DNA of 64,000 nucleotides, from assembly GCF_019049245.1 (NCBI RefSeq), contig NZ_JAGMUK010000082.1, positions 51,703-115,702 of the forward strand, read 5' to 3'. Of this stretch, positions 48,865 to 57,253 are shown in pieces. The notes beneath the pieces are model-generated. The model ran no database searches, had not been told where the DNA came from, and worked only from the letters and a program-made list of their open reading frames with translations. Within the stretch, counting starts at the first letter, position 1. The number at the start of each line of letters is the position of its first letter. Source of the DNA: Streptomyces sp. AC555_RSS877 (GTDB lineage Bacteria > Actinomycetota > Actinomycetes > Streptomycetales > Streptomycetaceae). A program made the translations under genes and the position numbers.

Positions 48865-50103
48865 ATGCAAATGCTCAAAGGTTCAAATGTTCCGGTGCCG
48901 TCGACTGTCCTGCGCGTCGAATTGGGGTGGCGTTCCGGTCCGGGCGTCCCCGACGTGGACGCCTCGGCGCTGCTTCTGGTCGGCGGGAGGGTCCGCTCCG
49001 ACGCCGACTTCGTCTTCTACAACCAGCCGGCGCACGCCTCCGGCGCGGTCCGCCACGAGGGCAAACGGGACGAGGGCGGCAGGGTGACCGACACCCTCGT
49101 CGTCGACCTCGCGCGCGTGGAGCCCGCGATCGAGACCGTCGTCCTCGCCGCCTCCGCGGAGGGCGGCACATTCGCGGGCGTGCCGGACCTCTACATCGAG
49201 GTGAGGGAAGCCGCTCGGTCCACAGCGGTCGCCCGTTTCGAGAGCACCGGCGCCACGGTGGAAACCGCTTTCGTGCTCGGTGAGTTCTACCGCCGTCAGG
49301 GCGCCTGGAAATTCCGTGCCGTCGGCCAGGGCTACGGCAGCGGACTGGAAGGCCTTGCCACGGATTACGGGATCACCGTCGACGAGCCCCAGCAGAACGC
49401 GCCCGTCGCGACTCCCGCGCCCGTCACAGCGCCCGCGCCGCCGCCCCCTCCCTCGGCGCCGCCCGTCCGCCTCACCAAAGTGACACTCACCAAGGCCGCC
49501 CCATCCGTTTCTCTCACCAAACAGGGCGGCACCTCGGGCGCCCTGCGCGTGAACCTCAACTGGGAGATGCGCAAGCAGTTCTCGGGGTGGGGCAGCAAAC
49601 TGGGCCGGGCGGTCGCCATGCACGCCGACCTCGACCTCGACCTGTGCGCCCTGTTCGAACTCGCCGACGGCAGCAAGGGGGTCGTGCAGTCGCTCGGCAA
49701 CGCCTTCGGCTCCCTGCACCTGCCTCCGTACATCCACCTCGACGGCGACGACCGCACCGGCGCCGTCGCGAGCGGCGAGAACCTCACCGTCAACCTCGAC
49801 CGGCAGCGGGACTTCCGCCGCATCCTCGTCTTCGTCACGATCTACGAAGGGGCGAGGTCCTTCGCCGACCTGAACGCCACGGTCACCCTCCAGCCGCAGC
49901 ACGGTGCCGCGATCGACTTCTCCCTCGACGAATGCACGGTCCCGTCGACGGTGTGCGCGCTCGCCCTGATCACCAACACCGGCAGCGACCTGGTCGTCCA
50001 GCGCGAGGCCCGCTATCTGGTGCCCGAGCGCGGCGTGAGCCCGCAGCGGACCGTCGACCACGCCTACGGATGGGGCATGAACTGGACCCCGGGCCGGAAG
50101 TGA
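48865..50103 (+). CDS. TerD-family protein with two TerD domains
   Basis: A 412-residue protein with two tellurium-resistance D-type calcium-binding domains joined by a proline-rich linker (VATPAPVTAPAPPPPPSAPP). Domain 1 has MLKGSNVPVPSTVLRVELGWRSGPGVPDVDASALLL and GRVRSDADFVFYNQPAHASGAV. Domain 2 has the diverged LRVNLNWEMRKQFSG and DLDLDLCALFELADGSKGVVQSLGNAFGS, with DGDDRTGA in place of the first domain's calcium loop. The linker ends with repeated LTK motifs (RLTKVTLTKAAPSVSLTKQ). Such proteins occur in stress and development clusters of Streptomyces. It starts at the ATG at 48865. Confidence 0.9.
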   Translation: MQMLKGSNVPVPSTVLRVELGWRSGPGVPDVDASALLLVGGRVRSDADFVFYNQPAHASGAVRHEGKRDEGGRVTDTLVVDLARVEPAIETVVLAASAEGGTFAGVPDLYIEVREAARSTAVARFESTGATVETAFVLGEFYRRQGAWKFRAVGQGYGSGLEGLATDYGITVDEPQQNAPVATPAPVTAPAPPPPPSAPPVRLTKVTLTKAAPSVSLTKQGGTSGALRVNLNWEMRKQFSGWGSKLGRAVAMHADLDLDLCALFELADGSKGVVQSLGNAFGSLHLPPYIHLDGDDRTGAVASGENLTVNLDRQRDFRRILVFVTIYEGARSFADLNATVTLQPQHGAAIDFSLDECTVPSTVCALALITNTGSDLVVQREARYLVPERGVSPQRTVDHAYGWGMNWTPGRK

Positions 50104-50107
50104 CCCC

Positions 50108-51286
50108 TCAGGTCTCGTCACCCACGACGGCGTCCGGCCGCGCGTAGGTGCGGCCCTTCCACGCCGCACCGCGTCCCCTGTAGTGCTGCACCGCCGAATC
50201 GACCGTCATGAGGAGATAGAGGAAAGCGGTGAACGGCAGCAGAGGAGCGAGCCACAGCGGCTGACCGTAGTAGCGGAGCATCGGGACGTACGTCCCCGTC
50301 ATCACCAGCCAGGCGAGAGCACCAAGAACCACGGCCGCCGTACGTCCCGTCACCAGACCCGCGGCCAGGGCCCCGGGCGGCACGAGATACACCAGCACCA
50401 GCCCGGCCACCGTGCCGGTCAGCAGCAGAGGGTTGTGCCGCAACTGCGCGTACGCGCTGCGCGACACCATCCGCCACAGGTCGTGCAGCCGCGGATAGGG
50501 GCGCACGCTGTAGACCCGCTCCGCCAGCCCCAGCCAGATGTGGCCGCCGCCGCCCTTGACGGCACGAGCGAGTGCCACGTCGTCGATCACGGCGTGCCGG
50601 ATGGCGTCCGGGATTCGCGCCCGCTCGGCCGCCTCGGTGCGCAGCAGCACACAGCCGCCCGCCGCGGCCGCCGTGCGCGCTGTCCGCCTGCCGATCCGGC
50701 GGAACGGATACAACTGTGCGAAGAAGTAGACGAAGGCCGGCACGACGAGCCGTTCCCACGGACTCGCCACCCGCAGCCGGGCCATCTGCGAGACGACGTC
50801 GAAACCGCCGGAACGGGCCGCCGCGACCAGATGGCGAAGACTGTCCGGCGCGTGAGCGATGTCGGCGTCCGTGAGCAGCAGGTACTCGGGGTCACGCGCG
50901 CGTGCCAGTCCGATGCCGTGGCGCACCGCCCACAGCTTGCCGGTCCAGCCCGCGGGCGGCTCGCCGGGCGAGCTCACGGTCAGCGGCAGCCCTCCGTGAC
51001 GCCGGGCCAGTCCGTGCGCCAGCTCCGCGGTGCCGTCCGAACTGCCGTCGTCGACGAGGAAGACCTCCGCCCGCCCCGGATAGTCCTGGAGGAGGAGGGA
51101 GGGCAGGCTCACCGGCAGCACGCCGGCCTCGTCGCGCGCCGGTACGACGACGCCGACCGACGGCCAGTCCTCGGGTTCGGTCCTGGGCGGCAGCCTGACG
51201 TCCGTGCGCCAGAAGAAGCCCTGGCAGAGCAGCAGCCACAGCCAGGCGGCGAGGGATCCGGCGGCAGTCCACACGATGGCGCTCAC
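50108..51286 (-). CDS. HpnB-like family 2 glycosyltransferase, membrane-bound
   Basis: A 392-residue glycosyltransferase. An N-terminal anchor (VWTAAGSLAAWLWLLLCQGFFW) precedes the GT-A domain: SVGVVVPARDEAGVLPVSLPSLLLQDYPGRAEVFLVDDGSSDGT, then the metal-binding DADIAHAPDSL. A QXXRW-like acceptor region is RMVSRSAYAQLRHN, followed by C-terminal helices (TGTVAGLVLVYLVPPG, VVLGALAWLVMTGTYVPM). The length and order match HpnB, a glycosyltransferase associated with hopanoid clusters in other bacteria, but no hopanoid gene is in this window. The GTG at 51286 has a CAGACT box six bases upstream, so it may be leaderless. It is convergent with the TerD gene, only four bases apart. Confidence 0.85.
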   Translation of the reverse strand: MSAIVWTAAGSLAAWLWLLLCQGFFWRTDVRLPPRTEPEDWPSVGVVVPARDEAGVLPVSLPSLLLQDYPGRAEVFLVDDGSSDGTAELAHGLARRHGGLPLTVSSPGEPPAGWTGKLWAVRHGIGLARARDPEYLLLTDADIAHAPDSLRHLVAAARSGGFDVVSQMARLRVASPWERLVVPAFVYFFAQLYPFRRIGRRTARTAAAAGGCVLLRTEAAERARIPDAIRHAVIDDVALARAVKGGGGHIWLGLAERVYSVRPYPRLHDLWRMVSRSAYAQLRHNPLLLTGTVAGLVLVYLVPPGALAAGLVTGRTAAVVLGALAWLVMTGTYVPMLRYYGQPLWLAPLLPFTAFLYLLMTVDSAVQHYRGRGAAWKGRTYARPDAVVGDET

Positions 51287-51331
51287 GCGCGCAGTCTGCC
51301 CCACGGGCCCGGCCCGCAAGGGTGCATCGTC

Positions 51332-51337
51332 TATCGT
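51332..51337 (+). promoter_or_regulatory. -10 box of a leaderless racemase-like gene
   Basis: TATCGT ends six bases before the GTG at 51344. The leaderless distance and the absence of a ribosome site that fits better support this reading. The intergenic region to the divergent glycosyltransferase is 57 bases. Confidence 0.5.
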
Positions 51338-51343
51338 GGCGGG

Positions 51344-52129
51344 GTGAAGATCGCGCTCATGGACTCCGGGATCGGGTTGCTGGCGGCCACCGCCGCGGTA
51401 CGGCGTCTGCGACCCGACGCGGATCTCGTCCTCTCCCTGGATCCCGACGGGATGCCCTGGGGCCCCAGGACCCCCGAGGACCTCACCCGGCGCGCCGTGG
51501 CCGTCGCGGAGGCCGCCGCCGCGCACCGGCCCGACGCCCTGATCATCGGCTGCAACACCGCCACCGTGCACGCCCTGCCGGCCCTGCGCGCCCGCCTTGA
51601 ACCCGGCATCCCGGTCATCGGCACGGTCCCCGCGATCAAGCCGGCCGCGGCCGGCGGCGGCCCCTTCGCGATCTGGGCGACGCCCGCCACGACGGGGAGC
51701 CCCTACCAGCGCGGCCTCATCGACGACTTCGCCGACGGCGTGGCGGTCACCGAGGTGCCCTGCCACGGTCTCGCCGAGGCCGTCGAGCGCGCCGACGAGG
51801 CGGCCATCGAGGCCGCTGTCGCCGCGGCGGCGGCCCTGACCCCGGACGACGTGACGACGGTCGTCCTCGGCTGCACCCACTACGAGCTGGTCTCCGAGCG
51901 CATTCGCGCCGCGGTGCAGCGCCCCGGCTTCCCCCCGCTCGTCCTGCACGGGTCCGCGGGAGCGGTCGCCGCCCAGGCGCTGCGCCGGCTCGGCGAGCAG
52001 CCCGCCCCCCGGGCCGCGGCCGACGGAACCCTGACGGTGCTGCTGAGCGGGCGCGCGGGAAGCCTGCCCGAGCCCGCGCTGGCCTACGAGGAGGGCCGGC
52101 TCCTCAAGACGGTCAGCCCCGCCCGGTAA
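51344..52129 (+). CDS. Glutamate/aspartate racemase-like protein
   Basis: A 261-residue cofactor-independent racemase of the MurI fold. It opens MKIALMDSGIGLLAATAAVRRLRPDADLVLSLDPDGMPWGPR, with the SG(I)G phosphate-like loop DSGIGLL that in MurI is DSGVGGL. The first catalytic cysteine is in IIGCNTATVHAL and the second in VVLGCTHYELV. Both are present, so it should be active. It is shorter and more diverged than the main MurI and is therefore probably a second racemase acting on glutamate or aspartate. The gene is in line with the PH-like membrane protein gene downstream. Confidence 0.82.
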   Translation: MKIALMDSGIGLLAATAAVRRLRPDADLVLSLDPDGMPWGPRTPEDLTRRAVAVAEAAAAHRPDALIIGCNTATVHALPALRARLEPGIPVIGTVPAIKPAAAGGGPFAIWATPATTGSPYQRGLIDDFADGVAVTEVPCHGLAEAVERADEAAIEAAVAAAAALTPDDVTTVVLGCTHYELVSERIRAAVQRPGFPPLVLHGSAGAVAAQALRRLGEQPAPRAAADGTLTVLLSGRAGSLPEPALAYEEGRLLKTVSPAR

Positions 52130-52253
52130 ACCGGCGGACACCCTCGTCCGTGGGACATGCGCCGGGCGCGGACGAAGAGGACCGCCCGTATCCGGTGCCC
52201 CCACCCGGAGCAGTCACTCTCCGCCACGCGCTACCCGCACAGCGAAACCTGAG

Positions 52254-52259
52254 TAATCT
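52254..52259 (+). promoter_or_regulatory. -10 box of a leaderless membrane protein gene
   Basis: TAATCT ends seven bases before the ATG at 52267, again in the leaderless range and without a convincing ribosome site. Confidence 0.5.
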
Positions 52260-52266
52260 CGTAAGC

Positions 52267-52812
52267 ATGAGGGACCACCCCCACGGCGAGAACGCCCCGC
52301 ACCCCGACGTCTGGACCGGACGGGCCTCCAACCGGATCCAGTGGCTGCTGGCGCTCGTCGGCGCCGCCTGCCTGGCGCTCGGCATCAAACTGGCCGTCGA
52401 CTCGGCCTGGACGTCGGGCATCGCCCCGCTCGTCATGTCCGTCGTCGGCTGCATCGCGGCCGGGCTGCTGGTCCTCTTCGGCACCCTCGCCTTCGTGCAC
52501 GTCGCCCTGAAGGTCGACAAGGAGTGCCTGGAGGTGCGCTGCGGCCACATGGGGCTGCCCCGCCGCCGCATCCCCCTGGCGCATGTCGCGGGCGCCGAGT
52601 TCGACCCGCACGTCACCCCGCGCCACTGGGGCGGCTGGGGCTACCGCTGGCGTCCCGAGAAGGGCACCGCGGTCGTCGTACGGCGCGGCGAGGGCGTGGT
52701 CCTGCAGCTGTGGGACGGCCACACGTTCACCGTCACCGTGGACGACGCGGAGGCGGCCGTAAGGGTCATCCGGGCCCGCCTGCGGTCGGGCACCGCAGGC
52801 GCCACGCACTGA
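52267..52812 (+). CDS. Two-helix membrane protein with a PH-like domain
   Basis: A 181-residue protein. After a polar head (MRDHPHGENAPHPDVWTGRASN), helix 1 is WLLALVGAACLALGIKLAV and helix 2 is IAPLVMSVVGCIAAGLLVLFGTLAFVHV. The C-terminal part is a beta-rich domain (CLEVRCGHMGLPRRRIPLAHVAGAEFDPHVTPRHWGGWGYRW, then GTAVVVRRGEGVVLQLWDGHTFTVTVDDAEAAVRVI), the pattern of small bacterial PH-like proteins. No enzyme motif is seen. It is convergent with the O-antigen-ligase-like gene by 46 bases. Confidence 0.78.
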   Translation: MRDHPHGENAPHPDVWTGRASNRIQWLLALVGAACLALGIKLAVDSAWTSGIAPLVMSVVGCIAAGLLVLFGTLAFVHVALKVDKECLEVRCGHMGLPRRRIPLAHVAGAEFDPHVTPRHWGGWGYRWRPEKGTAVVVRRGEGVVLQLWDGHTFTVTVDDAEAAVRVIRARLRSGTAGATH

Positions 52813-52858
52813 GGCGCCCCGGCCGCACGCGCCCGGCCCCGTTGCGAAGCCGCCGAGG

Positions 52859-53926
52859 TCACTGAGTCAGACCACCGCCACGCGCGCGTACGTCCTTCTC
52901 GCGGCCCGGTGACTCCTCGGCGAAGGGGCGTGCCGTGGCCAGTCCGGCCAGCAGCCCCGCGCCCGCCGACACCGTGGTGAAGCTCAGCGCGTTGCCGACA
53001 CAGGCGATCGTCGCCAGCGCCGTCAGGGTCGCGCCCGCGGTGAGCGCGACCGGGGTCGGCCGTCCGGTGCGCCACAGCGCGTACAGCATCCAGCCGAAGG
53101 CCGTCGCCAGCAGGGCGACGCCGACGACTCCCTGCTCGGCCGCCTGCTGAAGCAGCGCCGAGTGGGGCTTGCCGTCGGACAGCAGTGACTGGGCCGCCGT
53201 CGTGCTGAGCTCCCCGAACCGTCCCGGGCCGACGCCCAGTGCCGCCTCGTGGCGCGCCATGTGCAGCGCGTCGTGCCACAGCTCGATCCGGTGCTCGGTC
53301 AGTCGGCCCGCGAGGGACCCCTCAAGCCCGTCCGGCACCGCGTTCCCCGCGACCGCCCAGGTCAGAGCCGTCACCAGGGCCGTGGACAGGGCCAGTGCCA
53401 CGAGGCCCGGGCCGCGGCGGCGCGTCCGTCCCGCGGCGAGCGAGCACAGCAGCACCGCGGTGCAGGCGGCGAACCCGCCGACCGATCCGAGAACGGCCGC
53501 GGTCACCGCGACGGCAGCGGCCAGTGAGTGCAGGGCGAGCCGAAGGGCCGACGCGCCGGCGGACCAGGCGGCGCAGCACGCGGCGCCCGCCGACAGGGTC
53601 AGCAGGGCGGCGGTGGCACCGGCGTGTCCCAGCGGTGCGACGATCTCAGGCCCCGAGGTGAGATGCGGCAGGCCCACCGTGAGGCCGAGCCCGGCCAGGG
53701 CGCCGGCCGAGGGCGCGGCGACCGGCAGCAGCGCTCCGCAGATTCGGCCCGCGGCGTAGCCCGCGCCCACGGCCAGGACCGCGAGCAGGACGCCCTCGGG
53801 GCGGCCGTCGTGCGCGGCAGCCGTGATCAGGGACCAGACGGCGCAGGCCCCGAGCACCACGACACCCATCGCATCCGAAACGTTGCGTCTGTCGCCGTCC
53901 TCATCCGGACCGGCCACAGACGTCAT
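52859..53926 (-). CDS. O-antigen-ligase-like (Wzy_C) membrane protein
   Basis: A 355-residue polytopic membrane protein, about ten helices. The Wzy_C signature region is LTEHRIELWHDALHMARHEAALGVGPGRFGELST, followed by SALLQQAAEQGVVGVALLATAFGWMLYAL; this carries the catalytic-type H and the R of the large loop. Members join or polymerise polysaccharide chains outside the membrane. This one is shorter than most. The ATG at 53926 opens MTSVAGPDEDGDRRN. The long upstream frame on this strand is not supported because it crosses the divergent lnt promoter. Confidence 0.77.
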   Translation of the reverse strand: MTSVAGPDEDGDRRNVSDAMGVVVLGACAVWSLITAAAHDGRPEGVLLAVLAVGAGYAAGRICGALLPVAAPSAGALAGLGLTVGLPHLTSGPEIVAPLGHAGATAALLTLSAGAACCAAWSAGASALRLALHSLAAAVAVTAAVLGSVGGFAACTAVLLCSLAAGRTRRRGPGLVALALSTALVTALTWAVAGNAVPDGLEGSLAGRLTEHRIELWHDALHMARHEAALGVGPGRFGELSTTAAQSLLSDGKPHSALLQQAAEQGVVGVALLATAFGWMLYALWRTGRPTPVALTAGATLTALATIACVGNALSFTTVSAGAGLLAGLATARPFAEESPGREKDVRARGGGLTQ

Positions 53927-54170
53927 CCTCGTGGAACCCACCGCGCCCCCCGAACCCGGTCGCCCCCGACCCGTGACGGTCCCTGCCGTCGCGGACGTTA
54001 CCGGCCCGTACGACAAGGACTCCGGCACACCGTAACGGCTGATGGGCGGTTTGTGGACGAGTTGGACCGAGATGCGCAGGAACGTTTGCTCCCGACGTGC
54101 CGCAGGGGGACCGCCGTGGCCGCGTGGACCGCGCTGTCGGCGCCGAGGGCAGCCGCCGTACACTCCCACA

Positions 54171-55784
54171 GTGACCGTCACCGCAACCTCCGTGGACGAG
54201 TCGGACCAGGTAACGCCCCCGACCGCGCCCGTATCGCGCGGGGCGCGGCTCCTGCGTCGCCTCGCCCCGGCCGCCGCAGCCGCGCTCTCCGGAGTGCTGC
54301 TCTACGTCAGTTTCCCGCCCCGCACCCTGTGGTGGCTGGCGCTGCCCGCCTTCGCCGTCTTCGGCTGGGTGCTGCGCGGCCGAAGCTGGAAGGCGGGCCT
54401 CGGTCTCGGCTACCTCTTCGGCCTCGGGTTCCTGCTGCCCCTGCTGGTGTGGACCGGTGTGGAGGTCGGCCCCGGCCCGTGGATCGCCCTGGTCGTGATC
54501 GAGGCGATCTTCGTCGCGCTGGTCGGCGCGGGCGTCGCCGCGGTGTCGAGGCTGCCGGGTGCGCCGGTGTGGGCGGCCGCCCTCTGGATCGCCGGCGAGG
54601 CGGCACGCGCGCGCGTGCCCTTCAACGGCTTCCCCTGGGGCAAGATCGCGTTCGGCCAGGCGGACGGTGTCTTCCTCCCGCTCGCCGCGGTGGGTGGCAC
54701 CCCGGTGCTCGGCTTCGCGGTCGCCCTGTGCGGTTTCGGTCTCTACGAGGTCGTACGCGTGCTCGTCGAGGGGCGGCGCACGCGTACGGTGCGGCGGTCC
54801 GCGGCGGCCGTCGCGCTGCTGAGCGTGGCTGTGCCCGTGGTGGGCGCGGTGGCCGCCCGTCCGCTGGTGAGCGACAAGGCCGAGGACGGCACGGCGACCG
54901 TCGCGGTCATCCAGGGCAACGTGCCGCGGGCCGGGCTGGAGTTCAACGCCCAGCGCCGAGCCGTGCTCGACCACCACGCGCGCGAGACGGAGCGGCTGGC
55001 CGCCGAGGTGAAGGCGGGCAAGGTCGCCAAGCCGGACTTCGTGCTGTGGCCGGAGAACTCCTCCGACATCGACCCGTTCGCCAACGCCGACGCGCGCGCC
55101 GTCATCGACGAGGCGGTCAAGGCGATCGGCGTACCGATCTCCGTCGGCGGTGTCGTGGAACGGGACGGCAAGCTCTACAACGAGCAGATCCTGTGGGATC
55201 CGGCCAAGGGCCCCGTGGACACCTACGACAAGCGGCAGATCCAGCCCTTCGGCGAGTACCTCCCGCTGCGCCCGCTCATCGGCGCGATCAACGACAACTG
55301 GACCTCCATGGTCCGCCAGGACTTCAGCCGGGGCAGCAAGCCGGGCGTGTTCGACATGGACGGCGCCAAGGTCGGGCTGGTCACCTGCTACGAGGCCGCG
55401 TTCGACTGGGCCGTGCGCTCCGAGGTCACCGACGGAGCGCAGCTGATCTCGGTGCCCAGCAACAACGCGACCTTCGACCGCAGCGAGATGACCTACCAGC
55501 AGCTCGCCATGTCCCGGGTCCGCGCCGTCGAACACAGCCGGACCGTCACCGTTCCGGTGACCAGCGGCGTCAGCGCGATCATCATGCCGGACGGGAGGAT
55601 CACGCAGAAGACCGGCATGTTCGTCGCCGACTCGCTGGTGCAGAAGGTGCCTCTGCGATCCTCCCAGACGCCCGCCACACGGCTGGGCATCCTTCCCGAG
55701 ATCGCGCTGGTGCTGGTGGCCGCCGGCGGACTCGGCTGGGCCGTCGGCGCCGGTGTGCGCGGGCGGCGCGCCCGTGGCGTGTAG
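54171..55784 (+). CDS. lnt: Apolipoprotein N-acyltransferase
   Basis: A 537-residue membrane enzyme that adds the third acyl chain to lipoproteins. Six N-terminal helices start at LLRRLAPAAAAALSGVLLYVSFPPR. The nitrilase-like catalytic domain then has the triad residues in LWPENSSDIDP (Glu, near 303), VDTYDKRQIQPFGEYLP (Lys, near 350) and VTCYEAAFDWAV (Cys, near 405). The membrane part includes the conserved RVPFNGFPWGKIAFGQ. Some Streptomyces encode two Lnt proteins, and this one appears complete. The GTG at 54171 opens a short polar head. It is divergent from the O-antigen-ligase-like gene. Confidence 0.93.
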   Translation: MTVTATSVDESDQVTPPTAPVSRGARLLRRLAPAAAAALSGVLLYVSFPPRTLWWLALPAFAVFGWVLRGRSWKAGLGLGYLFGLGFLLPLLVWTGVEVGPGPWIALVVIEAIFVALVGAGVAAVSRLPGAPVWAAALWIAGEAARARVPFNGFPWGKIAFGQADGVFLPLAAVGGTPVLGFAVALCGFGLYEVVRVLVEGRRTRTVRRSAAAVALLSVAVPVVGAVAARPLVSDKAEDGTATVAVIQGNVPRAGLEFNAQRRAVLDHHARETERLAAEVKAGKVAKPDFVLWPENSSDIDPFANADARAVIDEAVKAIGVPISVGGVVERDGKLYNEQILWDPAKGPVDTYDKRQIQPFGEYLPLRPLIGAINDNWTSMVRQDFSRGSKPGVFDMDGAKVGLVTCYEAAFDWAVRSEVTDGAQLISVPSNNATFDRSEMTYQQLAMSRVRAVEHSRTVTVPVTSGVSAIIMPDGRITQKTGMFVADSLVQKVPLRSSQTPATRLGILPEIALVLVAAGGLGWAVGAGVRGRRARGV

Positions 55785-55839
55785 CCGTACGCCCGTCGGA
55801 CGCCCCGGACAGCGCAACGGGGCAACGGAATCGGCCCGT

Positions 55840-55845
55840 TAGGGT
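55840..55845 (+). promoter_or_regulatory. -10 box of a leaderless Nudix gene
   Basis: TAGGGT ends six bases before the ATG at 55852, the same geometry as at several other genes in this window. Confidence 0.55.
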
Positions 55846-55851
55846 CGGGCC

Positions 55852-56334
55852 ATGGCTACTCCTGACTTCATCCGTACCCTCCGGACCTCCATCGGCCACG
55901 ACTTGCTGTGGCTGCCCGGTGTCAGCGTCGTCGTCTTCGACGACGAGGGCAGAGTGCTGCTCAACCGCCGTTCCGACACCGGCACATGGTCACTGATCGG
56001 CGGCATCCCGGAGCCGGGGGAGCAGCCGGCGGCCTGCGCGGTGCGGGAGGTCGAGGAGGAGACGGGGGTCCACTGTGCCGTGGAGCGGGTGATCGTCGTC
56101 CAGTCGCTGAAGCCCGTCACGTACGACAACGGCGACGTCTGCCAGTACATGGACATCTCGTTCCGCTGCCGGGCCCTCGGCGGCGAGGCACGGGTCAACG
56201 ACGACGAATCGCTGGAGGTGGGCTGGTTCGCGGTGGACGCCCTGCCCGAACTGAACGACTTCGCACACCTCAGGATCAAGCAAGCCCTGTCGGACGACGC
56301 ACTCACATGGTTCGACCCCACGAGTTCCGAGTGA
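55852..56334 (+). CDS. Nudix hydrolase
   Basis: A 160-residue pyrophosphohydrolase. The Nudix box is complete: GGIPEPGEQPAACAVREVEEETGV at about 44-67, with the REVEEE glutamates that bind magnesium. It cleaves a nucleoside diphosphate linked to another group, and the actual substrate cannot be told. The N-terminus MATPDFIRTLRTSIGHDLLWLPGVSVVVFDDEGRVLL resembles ADP-ribose-type and uncharacterised Streptomyces Nudix proteins. It has its own leaderless promoter 68 bases after lnt. Confidence 0.92.
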   Translation: MATPDFIRTLRTSIGHDLLWLPGVSVVVFDDEGRVLLNRRSDTGTWSLIGGIPEPGEQPAACAVREVEEETGVHCAVERVIVVQSLKPVTYDNGDVCQYMDISFRCRALGGEARVNDDESLEVGWFAVDALPELNDFAHLRIKQALSDDALTWFDPTSSE

Positions 56335-56376
56335 AGTGTGGGTGGTGACCACATGGGGCGGAGGTCGGGTGCTGCC

Positions 56377-56382
56377 TAGGGT
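56377..56382 (+). promoter_or_regulatory. -10 box of a leaderless dehydrogenase gene
   Basis: TAGGGT ends six bases before the ATG at 56389. The same six-base distance and hexamer occur at the Nudix gene 537 bases upstream. Confidence 0.55.
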
Positions 56383-56388
56383 CGAGGC

Positions 56389-57195
56389 ATGACCGCTAGC
56401 AGTGCCCTCCCGGGCCCCCACGGCGCCCCCGCCCCCCTCGACCTCGGCGGCCGCACCGCCCTCGTCACCGGCGCCGCCGGCGGCATCGGCCGCGCCTGTG
56501 CGCTGCGGCTCGCGGCCGCCGGCGCCAAGGTGAGAGCGGTCGACCGGGACGCCACGGGCCTCGATGCGCTCGCCGAAGAGGCCCGGGGCCTCGCGGGCAC
56601 CCTGGCACCGCACGTCCTCGACCTCACCGACCTGGACGCCGCGGAACTCGCCGCCGCGGGGACCGACGTCCTCGTCAACAACGCCGGGCTGCAACTGGTG
56701 TGCCCCATCGAGGAGTTCCCGCCCGAGGTCTTCCACACCGTGCTCACCGTGATGCTGGAGGCGCCGTTCCGGCTCATCCGTGGCGCCCTGCCGCACATGT
56801 ACGGGCAGGGGTGGGGCCGTATCGTCAACGTCTCCTCCGTGCACGGTCTGCGCGCCTCGCCCTACAAGTCGGCCTATGTGGCCGCCAAACACGGCCTGGA
56901 GGGACTGTCCAAGACGGCGGCCCTCGAAGGCGCACCCCACGGCGTCACCTCGAACTGTGTGAACCCCGCCTATGTGCGCACCCCACTGGTCGAGAAGCAG
57001 CTCACCGACCAGGCCCGCGCGCACGGCATCCCCGAGGAGCGCGTGCTTTCCGAGGTGCTGCTCCAGGACAGCGCCGTCAAGCGGCTGATCGAACCCGAGG
57101 AGGTCGCGGAGGCCGTGGCCTACCTGTGCAGCCCGCAGGCCTCCTTCGTGACCGGCACCTCGCTCGTCCTCGACGGCGGCTGGACGGCGCACTGA
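56389..57195 (+). CDS. 3-Hydroxybutyrate dehydrogenase (SDR family)
   Basis: A 268-residue short-chain dehydrogenase. The NAD motif is LVTGAAGGIGRACALRLA (about 25-42), then NNAGLQLVCPIEEFP, the catalytic serine in IVNVSSVHGLRASPYKSAY, and the Tyr-Lys pair in SAYVAAKHGLEGL. The tail CVNPAYVRTPLVEKQ and QASFVTGTSLVLDGGWTAH are those of 3-hydroxybutyrate dehydrogenases, which oxidise D-3-hydroxybutyrate to acetoacetate. It precedes a GAF/PucR regulator on the same strand and lies near an MHS transporter. Confidence 0.92.
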   Translation: MTASSALPGPHGAPAPLDLGGRTALVTGAAGGIGRACALRLAAAGAKVRAVDRDATGLDALAEEARGLAGTLAPHVLDLTDLDAAELAAAGTDVLVNNAGLQLVCPIEEFPPEVFHTVLTVMLEAPFRLIRGALPHMYGQGWGRIVNVSSVHGLRASPYKSAYVAAKHGLEGLSKTAALEGAPHGVTSNCVNPAYVRTPLVEKQLTDQARAHGIPEERVLSEVLLQDSAVKRLIEPEEVAEAVAYLCSPQASFVTGTSLVLDGGWTAH

Positions 57196-57253
57196 ACCGC
57201 GCGGTGTCGGTCGCCCGCGGAGTTTTCCACAGGGCTGACGGGCCGGTCGGGCG

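Noticed and set aside
53927..54181. Upstream extension of the O-antigen-ligase-like frame
   Set aside because: It crosses the divergent lnt promoter and start and adds no membrane segment or homology. The start at 53926 is preferred.
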